The position numbers and the translations under genes were made by a program. Below, piece by piece: positions 38,332-47,031 of a DNA stretch of 64,000 bases (the first letter of the stretch is position 1; each line of letters begins with the position of its first letter). A model generated the notes under the pieces. That model made no database searches and was not told the origin of the DNA. It was given only the letters and a program-made list of their open reading frames with translations. This stretch comes from Sphingomonas carotinifaciens (lineage in GTDB: Bacteria; Pseudomonadota; Alphaproteobacteria; Sphingomonadales; Sphingomonadaceae): contig NZ_WSUT01000005.1 in NCBI RefSeq assembly GCF_009789535.1, positions 1,983,501 through 2,047,500 on the forward strand. Direction: 5' to 3'.

Positions 38332-39360
38332 ATGGGTTACCGGGTGGTGGTTGCAGGGGCCACGGGCAATGTCGGGCGCGAGATGATCAACATCCTCGCC
38401 GAGCGCGAGTTTCCGATCGACGAGATCGCGGTGCTCGCCTCGTCGCGCAGTCAGGGCGATCAGATCGAATATGGCGAGACGGGCAAGCAGCTGACCGTCA
38501 AGAATATCGAGCATTTCGATCCGGCCGGCTGGGACATCGCGCTGTTCGCGATCGGGTCGGAGGCGACCAAGGTCTATGCGCCCAAGTTCGCGGCGGCGGG
38601 CTGCGTGGTGATCGACAATTCGTCGCTCTACCGCATGGACCCGGACGTGCCGCTGATCGTGCCCGAGGTGAACCCGGATGCGATCGACGGGTACAAGGCA
38701 CGCAACATCATCGCCAACCCCAATTGCTCGACCGCGCAGATGGTGGTCGCGCTGAAGCCGCTGCACGACAAGGCGACGGTCAAGCGCGTCGTCGTCGCGA
38801 CCTACCAGTCGGTGTCGGGCGCGGGCAAGCAGGGCATGGACGAGCTGTTCGAGCAGAGCCGCAACATCTTCGTCGGCGACCCCGCCACCCCGGTGAAGTT
38901 CACCAAGCAGATCGCGTTCAACGTGATCCCGCACATCGACAGCTTCCTGGAGGACGGCACCACCAAGGAAGAGTGGAAGATGGTGGCCGAGACCAAGAAG
39001 ATCCTCGACCCCAAGGTGAAGGTGACCGCGACCTGCGTGCGCGTGCCCGTGTTCGTCGGCCATTCCGAGGCGCTGAACATCGAGTTCGAGAACGAGATTT
39101 CGGCCGAGGAGGCACAGAGCATCCTGCGCGAGGCGCCCGGCGTGATGCTGGTCGATAAGCGCGAGGATGGCGGCTACGTCACGCCGGTGGAATGCGTCGG
39201 CGATTATGCGACCTTCATCAGCCGCGTGCGCGAGGATTCGACCGTCGACAACGGACTGTCGCTGTGGTGCGTGTCGGACAATCTGCGCAAAGGCGCGGCG
39301 CTCAACGCGGTGCAGATCGCCGAACTGCTCGGCCGGCGGCATCTGAAGAAGGCGGATTGA
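38332..39360 (+). CDS. asd: aspartate-semialdehyde dehydrogenase
   Basis: NADPH-dependent reduction of aspartyl phosphate to the semialdehyde, feeding lysine, threonine, methionine and diaminopimelate. The 342-residue protein has the Rossmann motif GATGNVGREM, the nucleophile Cys132 in NPNCST, VSGAGKQGMDEL and the C-terminal DNLRKGAALNAVQ signature. The ATG at 38332 directly follows an in-frame GTG at 38329. It ends at the composite repeat at 39370. Confidence 0.97.
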   Translation: MGYRVVVAGATGNVGREMINILAEREFPIDEIAVLASSRSQGDQIEYGETGKQLTVKNIEHFDPAGWDIALFAIGSEATKVYAPKFAAAGCVVIDNSSLYRMDPDVPLIVPEVNPDAIDGYKARNIIANPNCSTAQMVVALKPLHDKATVKRVVVATYQSVSGAGKQGMDELFEQSRNIFVGDPATPVKFTKQIAFNVIPHIDSFLEDGTTKEEWKMVAETKKILDPKVKVTATCVRVPVFVGHSEALNIEFENEISAEEAQSILREAPGVMLVDKREDGGYVTPVECVGDYATFISRVREDSTVDNGLSLWCVSDNLRKGAALNAVQIAELLGRRHLKKAD

Positions 39361-39369
39361 TCTTGAGGT

Positions 39370-39521
39370 TTCCCTCTCCCCTATGGGGAGAGGGAAGGGG
39401 CCCGCTGCCGCGAGGCAGTGGGAAGGGTGAGGGGCTGCCACGGGCGCAGCACTGCTTGGCAACCCCTCACCCTCCCACCGCTGACGCGGCGGGCCCCTCC
39501 CTCTCCCCGGAGGGGAGAGGG
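39370..39521 (+). repeat. composite structured repeat (copy 2, intact)
   Basis: Both ends are near-identical perfect hairpins: TTCCCTCTCCCC/GGGGAGAGGGAA (39370-39396, loop TAT) and CCCTCTCCCC/GGGGAGAGGG (39499-39521, loop GGA). Between them are a CTGCC/GGCAG hairpin and the long pair GGGTGAGGGG / CCCCTCACCC around a central CGCAGCACTGCT. It aligns with the minus-strand copy at 27053-27262 and lies between the convergent asd and yitT genes. Confidence 0.78.
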
Positions 39522-39529
39522 CTACGCAA

Positions 39530-40162
39530 CTAATGCCCGATATACCGCCCCGGCCGGTGCCAGGCGATCAGGATCAGGCTGATCGAGGCGGCACTGAGCG
39601 CGGACCAGGCGAGTTGCGGGCCCGTCACCACCGGCACCGCGAGCCCCAGGATCAGCACGTCGAGCGCGATCTGGGTGTGACCGGCGTTCCAGCCGCGGCG
39701 GCGTTGCAGCCATAGGGTGACGACGCCGGTGCCCCCGACGCCGGCCTGGTGCCGGGCGAGCGCCAGGATGCCCATGCCGATCACCGTGCCGCCGACCACG
39801 CTGGCAAAGGCGGGGTGGACGTCGATGACGTGCACCGAGACGCGCGTCGCCGCGGAAAAGGCGGCGATGCCGACATTGACCAGCACCGTCTTCACCGCAA
39901 AGCGCGCGCCCATCACCTTGTGCGCGAAGATGAAGAACGGGATGTTGATGAGCGTGAACAGCACGCCGGCCGGCAGCGGCAACAGATAGGACAGCAGCAG
40001 CGCGACGCCGGCGATGCCGCCCGTCACCAGACCGGCGGCATGCAGGAACAACAGGCCGACGATGATGAGGATGCACCCGATCGCAAGGGCATAGGCGTCT
40101 TCGAGCAGGCTGTGGGGGCGGCCGATCGGGCTGGGGGGAAGGTCGGTATCGGCTTGCATCAA
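39530..40162 (-). CDS. YitT family membrane protein
   Basis: A 210-residue inner-membrane protein with about five transmembrane helices. The YitT pattern is visible: an N-terminal LEDAYALAIGCILIIVGLLFL helix, TGGIAGVALLLSYL, LINIPFFIFA and a VVGGTVIGMGI segment. The extra C-terminal DUF2179-type domain of larger relatives is absent. Function of the family is not established (export or regulation of small molecules has been proposed). Confidence 0.85.
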   Translation of the reverse strand: MMQADTDLPPSPIGRPHSLLEDAYALAIGCILIIVGLLFLHAAGLVTGGIAGVALLLSYLLPLPAGVLFTLINIPFFIFAHKVMGARFAVKTVLVNVGIAAFSAATRVSVHVIDVHPAFASVVGGTVIGMGILALARHQAGVGGTGVVTLWLQRRRGWNAGHTQIALDVLILGLAVPVVTGPQLAWSALSAASISLILIAWHRPGRYIGH

Positions 40163-40294
40163 GGGTCCGGCTTTGTGGTGGAGGGACCCTCTCCATGGTG
40201 CTGCGGGCTCTTTGCGGCCGCTGGCGGATCGGGCATGCTAACCGATGCGGGCGCCTCCGTCGATGGCTGCGCCCCCGGCAGGAGACAGGCGCGC

Positions 40295-40744
40295 ATGCGC
40301 GAGGCGATGACCGGTGGCTGCCAGTGCGGGCGCATCCGCTACGCAGCGACGATCGAGGATGGCGACGAGGCCTATCTGTGCCATTGCAAGATGTGCAGGC
40401 GGGCGACGGGCGCTGCCGCCACCGCCTTCGTCAATCTCGCGCGCGACCGGCTGCACTGGCTGGTCGAGCCCGACTGGTATCGATCCTCGCCGATCGCGCT
40501 GCGCCCCTTTTGCGCGACGTGCGGGACGCCGCTCGGCTTCGCCTTTGCCGATGGGGAGGGGAATATCGACCTGACCCTGGGGTCCTTCGACGATCCGACC
40601 CGGTTCAAGCCGGTGCGCAACTATGCTAGCGAAAGCATCCTCCCCGCCTGGCAGGACACCTCTCACCTGCCGGGCATGCGCTCCGACGAGAATGCGGGCG
40701 TGACCCAGCGATGGATGGATAGCCTTGGCCGACTTCCCGATTGA
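40295..40744 (+). CDS. GFA-domain zinc protein (glutathione-dependent formaldehyde-activating-like)
   Basis: A 149-residue protein of the GFA/CENP-V fold with the expected zinc cysteines: Cys9 and Cys11 (GGCQCG), Cys29, Cys31 and Cys34 (CHCKMC), and Cys73 and Cys76 (CATC). Most members have no proven formaldehyde activity; a structural or glutathione-binding role is as likely. The start ATG follows GGAGACAGGCGCGC; ATG 40307 is an alternative. Its 3' end overlaps the next gene by 20 bp. Confidence 0.85.
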   Translation: MREAMTGGCQCGRIRYAATIEDGDEAYLCHCKMCRRATGAAATAFVNLARDRLHWLVEPDWYRSSPIALRPFCATCGTPLGFAFADGEGNIDLTLGSFDDPTRFKPVRNYASESILPAWQDTSHLPGMRSDENAGVTQRWMDSLGRLPD

Positions 40745-41480
40745 AACGCACTATTTCGACAGCTTCGACGGCACGCGCCTGGCGTGGCATGAAATGGGGG
40801 CGGGGCGTCCGATCGTCCTGATCCACGGATATTTCTCCGACGCCAACACCAACTGGATCCGCTACGGCCATGCCGCGGCGATCGCGGCCAAGGGCTACCG
40901 CGTCATCATGCCGGATCTGCGCGCGCACGGGCAAAGCGCTCGGCCGCATGACGATGCCGCCTATTTCCCCGACGTGCTGACCCGCGACGGCCATGCACTG
41001 ATCGAGCATCTCGACCTCGGCGACTATGACCTGGGCGGCTATTCGCTGGGCGCGCGAACGACCTCGCGCATGGTGGCGACCGGTGCGGAGCCGGGGCGGA
41101 TCATCTTCGCGGGCATGGGGCTCGACGGCCTGACCGACACCAACCGCCGGGTGGATCATTTCACCCACATCCTGACCAATCTGGGCCAGCACAAGCGCGG
41201 CAGCCCCGAATGGCTGGCCGAGGCTTTCCTGAAGACCACCGGCGGCGATCCGGTGGCGCTGCTCGGCATCCTCAGGACCTTTGCCGATACCCCGCTGGAG
41301 ACGATCCGCGGGTTCGCGCAGCCGACGCTGGTGGTGGCGGGCGTCGATGATTTCGACAATGGCTCGGCGAAGGACCTCGCGGACACGCTGCCCAACGCGA
41401 CGTACACGGAGATACCCGGCGGCCACATGAGCTGCGTCGCCAAGCCGGAACTGGGGCAGGCAATCGCAGCGTTTCTGTAA
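40725..41480 (+). CDS. alpha/beta hydrolase
   Basis: A 251-residue alpha/beta-hydrolase: oxyanion segment LIHGYFSDA, nucleophile Ser107 in GGYSLGAR, acid region VVAGVDDFDNG and the catalytic His in GGHMSCV. It is probably an esterase; the substrate cannot be inferred. The start is TTG at 40725 (ttggccgacttc), as the next ATG is well inside the fold, so it overlaps the GFA gene by 20 bp and is probably co-transcribed with it. Confidence 0.85.
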   Translation: MADFPIETHYFDSFDGTRLAWHEMGAGRPIVLIHGYFSDANTNWIRYGHAAAIAAKGYRVIMPDLRAHGQSARPHDDAAYFPDVLTRDGHALIEHLDLGDYDLGGYSLGARTTSRMVATGAEPGRIIFAGMGLDGLTDTNRRVDHFTHILTNLGQHKRGSPEWLAEAFLKTTGGDPVALLGILRTFADTPLETIRGFAQPTLVVAGVDDFDNGSAKDLADTLPNATYTEIPGGHMSCVAKPELGQAIAAFL

Positions 41481-41517
41481 CTTCATACCCTCTCCCCTCC
41501 GGGAAGAGGGTATGAAG
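41481..41517 (+). terminator. terminator-like hairpin after the alpha/beta hydrolase
   Basis: CTTCATACCCTCT (41481-41493) pairs perfectly over 13 bp with AGAGGGTATGAAG (41505-41517), starting at the base after the stop codon. The CCCTCT/AGAGGG core resembles the dispersed hairpin family in this window. Confidence 0.6.
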
Positions 41518-41573
41518 ACGATACACTTGACGCCGCCCCGCCCGCCGCGCCACGATCGTTACAGAAAATACCA

Positions 41574-43412
41574 ATGGGAACCCCGATGATCCGCACCGTA
41601 ATCTCGACGGCCGCGCTTGCCTGCGCGCTTGCGTCTCCTGCCGTTGCCCAGAACGCCCCCGCCGCGCCTGCCCCCGCCACGCCTGCTACCGCCGACGCCT
41701 TCGTCGCCGAGGCGGAGAAGACCAGCGCCGACCGATCGGTCGATGCGCAGCGCGTCGCCTGGGTGAACGCCACCTACATCACCGACGATACCGATGCGCT
41801 GGCTGCCAAGTCGGGTGCGGAGATGACCGACCTGGCGGTCCAGTACGGCTTGGGCGCGGCGCGCTACCAGGCGCTGCCCGGCCTGTCCTACGACACCAAG
41901 CGCAAGCTGGACCTGATGCGCGGCGGCATTACGCTGCCGGCGCCGACCACGGCCGGGCAATCCGCCGAACTGGCGACGCTGACCACGCGGATGTCGTCCT
42001 CCTACGGCAAGGGCAAGGGGCTGCTCGACGGCAAGCCGATCAACGGCTCGGATATCGAGGAAGCGATGGGCACGTCGCGCGATCCCGCCAAGTTGCAGGA
42101 AATGTGGGTCAGCTGGCACGACAATGTCGGCGCGCCGATGCGGGCCGACTATGCCAGGATGAGCGCGATCTCGAACGAGGGCGCCAAGGAACTGGGCTAT
42201 GCCGATGTCGGCGCGCTGTGGCGCTCCGGCTACGACATGCCGCCCGAACAGTTCGCCAGGCTGACCGACCAGATCTGGGCCGAGGTGGAGCCGCTGTACA
42301 AGGCGCTGCACACCTATGTCCGCTGGAAGCTGAACGAGAAATATGGCAATGCGGTCCAGCCCAAAACCGGCGCGATCCGTGCCGACCTGCTTGGCAACAT
42401 GTGGGCGCAGGAATGGGGCAACATCTATGACATCGTCGCGCCCGCCGGCGCGGGCGATGTCGGCTACGACATCGGCGACCTGCTGAAGGCGAAGAATTAC
42501 GATCCCACGCGCATGGTGAAGCAGGGCGAGGCATTCTATTCCTCGCTCGGCTTCAAGCCGCTGCCCGAGACCTTCTGGCAGCGTTCGCAGATCGTGAAGC
42601 CGGCGGACCGCGAGGTGATCTGTCACGCCTCGGCTTGGGACGTCGACAATGTAGACGATATCCGCATCAAGATGTGCACCAAGGTGAATGCGGATGACTT
42701 CATCACCATCCACCACGAACTGGGCCACAACTACTACCAGCGCGCCTATAACCAGCAGCCCTTCTTCTACAAGAACGGCGCCAATGACGGCTTTCACGAG
42801 GCGATCGGCGATACCGTCGCGCTGTCGATCACGCCGGATTATCTGGTGAAGATCGGCCTGCTGGATGCCGCCCGGGTGCCGAGCGCGGACAAGGATATCG
42901 GCCTGCTCCTGCGTCAGGCGATGGACAAGGTCGCGTTCCTGCCCTTCGGCCTGCTGATCGACAAATGGCGCTGGGGCGTGTTTTCGGGCGCGATCAAGCC
43001 GGACCAGTATCAAGCGGGGTGGGATGCGCTGCGCCTGCAATATCAGGGCGTGAAGCCACCCGTCGCGCGTGACGAGACCAAGTTCGATCCGGGCGCCAAA
43101 TACCACATCCCGGCGGCGGTGCCCTATACCCGCTACTTCCTGGCGCGTGTGCTGCAATTCCAGTTCTACGAGGCGGCGTGCAAGCAGTCGGGCTGGAAGG
43201 GGCCGCTGCACCGCTGCTCCTTCTACGGCAACAAGGCGGTGGGCGAGAAGCTGAACGCGATGCTGGCGATGGGCCAGTCCAAACCGTGGCCCGACGCGCT
43301 GGAGGTGTTCACCGGCAGCCGGCAGATGTCGGGCAAGGCGCTGGTCCAGTATTTCGCGCCGCTCAAGGCGTGGCTGGACAAGCAGAACAAGGGCAAGCCG
43401 CAGGGCTGGTAA
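41574..43412 (+). CDS. M2 family (angiotensin-converting-enzyme-like) metallopeptidase
   Basis: A 612-residue exported zinc peptidyl-dipeptidase of the ACE family. It has a signal peptide (MIRTVISTAALACALASPAVAQ), then an all-helical fold with the zinc motif HHELGHNYY (His381-Glu382-His385) and third ligand Glu409 in GFHEAIGD, followed by the SITPDYL segment. Bacterial M2 enzymes release C-terminal dipeptides in the periplasm; the physiological role is unclear. Both ATG 41574 and 41586 precede the signal peptide. Confidence 0.93.
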   Translation: MGTPMIRTVISTAALACALASPAVAQNAPAAPAPATPATADAFVAEAEKTSADRSVDAQRVAWVNATYITDDTDALAAKSGAEMTDLAVQYGLGAARYQALPGLSYDTKRKLDLMRGGITLPAPTTAGQSAELATLTTRMSSSYGKGKGLLDGKPINGSDIEEAMGTSRDPAKLQEMWVSWHDNVGAPMRADYARMSAISNEGAKELGYADVGALWRSGYDMPPEQFARLTDQIWAEVEPLYKALHTYVRWKLNEKYGNAVQPKTGAIRADLLGNMWAQEWGNIYDIVAPAGAGDVGYDIGDLLKAKNYDPTRMVKQGEAFYSSLGFKPLPETFWQRSQIVKPADREVICHASAWDVDNVDDIRIKMCTKVNADDFITIHHELGHNYYQRAYNQQPFFYKNGANDGFHEAIGDTVALSITPDYLVKIGLLDAARVPSADKDIGLLLRQAMDKVAFLPFGLLIDKWRWGVFSGAIKPDQYQAGWDALRLQYQGVKPPVARDETKFDPGAKYHIPAAVPYTRYFLARVLQFQFYEAACKQSGWKGPLHRCSFYGNKAVGEKLNAMLAMGQSKPWPDALEVFTGSRQMSGKALVQYFAPLKAWLDKQNKGKPQGW

Positions 43413-43418
43413 GACGCT

Positions 43419-43448
43419 GCCCCCTCCCGCCGCGCGGCGGGAGGGGGC
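43419..43448. terminator. strong hairpin between M2 peptidase and the convergent hypothetical gene
   Basis: GCCCCCTCCCGCC (43419-43431) pairs perfectly over 13 bp with GGCGGGAGGGGGC (43436-43448) around loop GCGC, between two convergent stops. It probably ends transcripts from both sides. Confidence 0.65.
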
Positions 43449-43457
43449 GCTGCCCGC

Positions 43458-43895
43458 TTATTCGGGGATGGTGCCCTCGTCGGCGATGCCGGCTTCGAAC
43501 GAGTCCGACGAGTCGGTGCCGTCCGCCTGATGCGCGTGCTTCGCCGGGGTGCTGCCGCGCAGCGACAGCAGCGCCGCCGCGGCGGCACCGGCCGTCGCGA
43601 TCCCGCCGACGATGGTGGCGATCCCCCATTTCCCGCCGACCTTGTCGATGCCGGTGCGCTTGGTCTGGGCAGGCTTCTTGGCCGGCGCGGCCGCGGGGCG
43701 CGGCGTGCTGCGCTTGGACGAGCGCGGCTTGGGCGGGACCTTGGTCTTTTTCTCCGCCTTGTCCGGCTTGTCGAGCTTGTCCGCCTTGGCGGTGCGCGAA
43801 CGCTTGGGCGCGGTCGCGCTCGACTTGGAGGGCGAGCGGCGACGCGGCGGCGATTTGGGTGCCGGGGGTTTCGGCGTATCGGGGGTGTCGGCCAT
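43458..43895 (-). CDS. Lys/Pro/Ala-rich protein with one membrane helix
   Basis: A 145-residue protein. Residues 1-82 are almost entirely Lys, Arg, Pro, Ser, Thr and Ala, much like histone-H1-type or PolyK linker sequences (KSPPRRRSPSKSS, KADKLDKPDKAEKK). A single hydrophobic segment follows (about 89-112, WGIATIVGGIATAGAAAAALL) and then an acidic tail (DGTDSSDSFEAGIADEG). No family is recognised. Low-complexity sequence makes the exact function open; DNA binding is only a suggestion. Confidence 0.6.
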   Translation of the reverse strand: MADTPDTPKPPAPKSPPRRRSPSKSSATAPKRSRTAKADKLDKPDKAEKKTKVPPKPRSSKRSTPRPAAAPAKKPAQTKRTGIDKVGGKWGIATIVGGIATAGAAAAALLSLRGSTPAKHAHQADGTDSSDSFEAGIADEGTIPE

Positions 43896-43952
43896 GGCAA
43901 GCTCCGAACGATTTGATTCGGTGCCGTAACGCCCGACGCCCCCGCCGGTTGC

Positions 43953-45389
43953 TTAGCGGAAGGGCGGCTCGTTGAACGCGCGCAGCTTGCGGCTGTGCAG
44001 CTTGGCCCCCTCCAGCCGCAACTGCTCGCACGCCTCGATGCCGATGCGCATATGCTCGTTGATCGCGCGCTCGTAGAAGCGGTTGGCCTGGCCGGGCAGC
44101 TTCAACTCGCCGTGCAGCGGCTTGTCGGAGACGCACAGCAGCGTGCCGTAGGGAACGCGGAAGCGATAGCCTTGCGCCGCGATCGTCGCCGACTCCATGT
44201 CGATGCCGACCGCGCGCGACAGCGAGAAACGCAGCGCCGACTTGGAGTAACGCAGTTCCCAGTTGCGGTCGTCGGTGGTGACGATCGTCCCGGTCCTCAG
44301 CCGCCGCTTCAACTCGTCCCCCGACTGCCCCGACACAATCTCCGCCGCCTTCGCCATCGCCACCTGCACCTCCGCGATCGCCGGCACGGGGATTTCCGGG
44401 GGGAGGACGTCGTCGAGAACGTGATCGTCGCGCAGATAGGCGTGGGCAAGGACATAGTCGCCGATGCGCTGGCTGGGGCGCAGTCCGCCGCAGTGGCCGA
44501 TCATCAGCCACGCCTCGGGCCGCATCACCGCCAAATGGTCGCAGATCGTCTTGGCGTTCGACGGCCCTACGCCGATATTGACCAGGGTGATACCGGTGCC
44601 GTCCTCTGCCATCAGGTGATAGGCGGGCATCTGGTGACGGCGCCACGCGCTGTCGGTCACCAGCTTGTCAACATCCTCCGGGCTCTCGATGACGATGCCG
44701 CCCGCGCCCGACAGCGCGGTGAAGCGGCTGCCCTCGCCGAGTTGCGATGCGCCCCAGCGGACGAACTCATCGACATAGCGGTGATAGTTGGTGAACAGCA
44801 CGAAGCGCTGCGTGTGCTCGGCCGGCGTGCCCATATAGTGCCGCAACCGCGCGAGGCTGAAATCGGTGCGCAGCGCGTCGAACAGCGCGAGCGGGCGGGT
44901 GCCGTCGATGCTCAGCCACAAACCGTCGGCGATCTCGTCGCCGATAAAGGCCAGTTCGGTGGCCGGGAAATAACGGGCAAGCTCGGCCGCGGATACCTGG
45001 TCGAGGCTGAGCGCGTGGCCGGGGTCGAGGACGTAAGGGAAGGGAATTTCCTGCCGGCCCGGCACCGCCTCCACCGTTACGTCATAATCCTCGATCAGCA
45101 GCGTCAGTTGTTCAACAAGGTAATCGGCGAACAGGCCGGGCTTGGTGACGCTGATCCGGTAGTCGCCCGGCGAGACAAGGCGGCCGAACGAGCGCATCGG
45201 CGTCGGGCGGACATCGTCGCCGCGAAACGACAGGCGGATTTCCGGATAGGCGAAGCAGCCCTCGGCGCGGGCTGCGGCGTCGGGAACCGTGCCGCCGTCC
45301 AGATAGGCGGTCAACGCCGCCTTCAGCCGGTCGACGGAGGCGGTGTAGAGGCGGTCCAGTTCGGCGACAACGGTTTCAGCTTGGGTCAT
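43953..45389 (-). CDS. amn: AMP nucleosidase
   Basis: Hydrolyses AMP to adenine and ribose 5-phosphate, limiting the AMP pool. The 478-residue protein has the N-terminal AMP-nucleosidase-specific domain (about 1-170) and a C-terminal nucleoside-phosphorylase fold with VNIGVGPSNAKT, the GHCGGLRPSQRIGDYVLA core and MESATIAAQGY. The start ATG at 45389 is used; an upstream in-frame extension to 45425 adds 12 atypical residues. Confidence 0.93.
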   Translation of the reverse strand: MTQAETVVAELDRLYTASVDRLKAALTAYLDGGTVPDAAARAEGCFAYPEIRLSFRGDDVRPTPMRSFGRLVSPGDYRISVTKPGLFADYLVEQLTLLIEDYDVTVEAVPGRQEIPFPYVLDPGHALSLDQVSAAELARYFPATELAFIGDEIADGLWLSIDGTRPLALFDALRTDFSLARLRHYMGTPAEHTQRFVLFTNYHRYVDEFVRWGASQLGEGSRFTALSGAGGIVIESPEDVDKLVTDSAWRRHQMPAYHLMAEDGTGITLVNIGVGPSNAKTICDHLAVMRPEAWLMIGHCGGLRPSQRIGDYVLAHAYLRDDHVLDDVLPPEIPVPAIAEVQVAMAKAAEIVSGQSGDELKRRLRTGTIVTTDDRNWELRYSKSALRFSLSRAVGIDMESATIAAQGYRFRVPYGTLLCVSDKPLHGELKLPGQANRFYERAINEHMRIGIEACEQLRLEGAKLHSRKLRAFNEPPFR

Positions 45390-45455
45390 GCCCGACGAGC
45401 TAGGACCAATGCGGCCACGAGGCAAGGCGGGGCGGGCCGAACGCCCGGATGAGAA

Positions 45456-45480
45456 GGGGAGGGCACAGCAGGCCCTCCCC
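45456..45480 (-). terminator. hairpin downstream of the small DUF883-like gene
   Basis: GGGGAGGGC (45456-45464) and GCCCTCCCC (45472-45480) pair perfectly around ACAGCAG. It is positioned just past the stop of the gene at 45503 (minus strand) and before amn. Confidence 0.6.
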
Positions 45481-45502
45481 GGATCGGTACGGTATCAGCG
45501 CC

Positions 45503-45757
45503 TTACTGGGCGGACTTGTACGTCTTCTCGTCCTCGCTGTCGCCTTCGCGCAGCTTGGTCGCGCCGATCGCGGCACCCGCCACGGCGGCGGCGACACCCG
45601 CGGCGATCCCGGCCGCGGCATAGGGGTGGTCCTTGGCCGCCTGCACGGTGGCGCTGGATGCCGAGGATACCTTCTCACCGGCCGTCTTGGCGGCGTCCTG
45701 CGCCTTTTCGGTCAGCGACTTCTTCTGCTCGGCGTCGGTCTCAGTCCTGGTGGTCAT
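45503..45757 (-). CDS. small DUF883/ElaB-like stress-type protein
   Basis: An 84-residue protein: an N-terminal charged amphipathic helix (TETDAEQKKSLTEKAQDAAKTAGEKVSSASS), a DHPYAAAGIAAGVAAAVAGAAIG membrane segment (residues about 44-66) and a short hydrophilic tail. The combination of a coiled-coil amphipathic part and a glycine-rich C-terminal membrane anchor resembles the ElaB/YgaM/YqjD (DUF883) proteins that associate with the inner membrane and ribosomes in stationary phase. I chose the ATG at 45757 over 45787. Confidence 0.62.
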   Translation of the reverse strand: MTTRTETDAEQKKSLTEKAQDAAKTAGEKVSSASSATVQAAKDHPYAAAGIAAGVAAAVAGAAIGATKLREGDSEDEKTYKSAQ

Positions 45758-45856
45758 GGTTCTGACTCCCTCGATACGGTCCGGCAACGAAAACGCTCCG
45801 GCGGGGCAGACCGTTCCGCGTGCGGTCCGACCCGCTCGCCCAGGGTGCCGTATGGA

Positions 45857-46336
45857 TCAGAGGACCGACAGCAGATGCTCGGCCGAGCTCACCTTGAACT
45901 CGCCGGGCTGCTCGACGAACAGATGCTCGACCACGCCGTCGTTCACCAGCATGGTGTAGCGCCGGCTGCGCGTGCCCATGCCGAACTTCGATCCATCCAT
46001 CGTCAGGCCGATCGCGCGGGCGAAATCGCCATTGCCGTCGGCCAGCATCGTCACCCCGTCCGCGCCGCTCGCCTTGCTCCAGGCGCGCAGCACGAAGGCG
46101 TCGTTCACCGCGGTGCAGGCGACCTCGTCCACGCCGCGCGCCTTCAGCGCCTCTGCTTGCGCGACGAAGCCGGGCAGATGCTGCGCCGAACAGGTGGGGG
46201 TAAATGCACCCGGCACCGCGAACAGCGCCACGCGGCGGCCGGCGAAATAGCTGGCGGCATCCACCTGGTCGGGCCCGTCGCTCGTCACCTTGACGAGCGT
46301 GGCGGAGGGCAGGCGTTCGCCGATGGTGATCGTCAT
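45857..46336 (-). CDS. peroxiredoxin (Prx5-type)
   Basis: A 159-residue thiol peroxidase that reduces peroxides and alkyl hydroperoxides. The peroxidatic cysteine is Cys49 in PGAFTPTCS, in the usual GRRVALFAVPGAFTPTC context. It belongs to the PRX5/AhpE-like group by the sequence around ARAIGLTMDGSKFGMG. Two ATGs (46339 and 46336) follow GGGAG; the second has the better six-base spacing. Confidence 0.93.
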   Translation of the reverse strand: MTITIGERLPSATLVKVTSDGPDQVDAASYFAGRRVALFAVPGAFTPTCSAQHLPGFVAQAEALKARGVDEVACTAVNDAFVLRAWSKASGADGVTMLADGNGDFARAIGLTMDGSKFGMGTRSRRYTMLVNDGVVEHLFVEQPGEFKVSSAEHLLSVL

Positions 46337-46439
46337 CATGGTCTCCCGGCCGCGACGCGGAGGTGCGTGCGGCCCTTGCGCGGTCATGCGTTCGATCCGA
46401 CCTTGATTTCAAGCGTGGCGAGCGCGCGACAGGCTGCCT

Positions 46440-47012
46440 ATGTTGGCCGTCGTGAACGATGCGACCTTTCTGTCCGGCCAGTTCCTTCTGGCCATGCCCG
46501 GCATGGGCGACCCCCGGTTCGAGCGCGCGGTGATCGCGATGTGCGGCCATGACGAACATGGTGCGCTGGGCATCGGCCTGGGCGCGACGATCGAGGGGCT
46601 GACCCTCCACGACCTGCTTGATCAGTTCCAGATCGCGCATGGCGCCGCACCCGATGCTCCCGTCCATTTCGGAGGGCCGGTGGAGCCGCGCCGCGGCTTT
46701 GTCGTCCATTCGCTGGAATGGCGCGGCCAGGACACGATCAACGTGGCCGATCGCTGGGCGCTGTCGGGCACCGTCGACGTGCTGCGGGCGATCGCGGAAG
46801 GCACGGGGCCGGAACGCTGGGTGGTGGCGCTGGGCTATGCCGGCTGGGAGGGCGGGCAACTGGATGGCGAGCTGGCCCGGCCGGGCTGGTTCAACGTCGC
46901 GGGCGACACCACGCTGTTGTTCGATACCCCGGCCGAGGAGCGGTGGACGCACGCCTTTGCCGCTGCCGGCGTCGATCCGCGCCTGCTGGTGATCGGCGGC
47001 GGGACCGCCTGA
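46440..47012 (+). CDS. YqgE/AlgH family protein
   Basis: A 190-residue protein of the UPF0301 (YqgE/AlgH) family: FLSGQFLLAMPGMGDPRFERAVI at the N-terminus and HFGGPVEPRRGFVVHS in the middle. No reliable biochemical function is known; it is conserved in proteobacteria and sometimes linked to exopolysaccharide regulation in Pseudomonas. Divergent from the peroxiredoxin gene, with 103 bp between starts. Confidence 0.92.
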   Translation: MLAVVNDATFLSGQFLLAMPGMGDPRFERAVIAMCGHDEHGALGIGLGATIEGLTLHDLLDQFQIAHGAAPDAPVHFGGPVEPRRGFVVHSLEWRGQDTINVADRWALSGTVDVLRAIAEGTGPERWVVALGYAGWEGGQLDGELARPGWFNVAGDTTLLFDTPAEERWTHAFAAAGVDPRLLVIGGGTA

Positions 47013-47031
47013 CGGAAGTGCGGATCGACAT

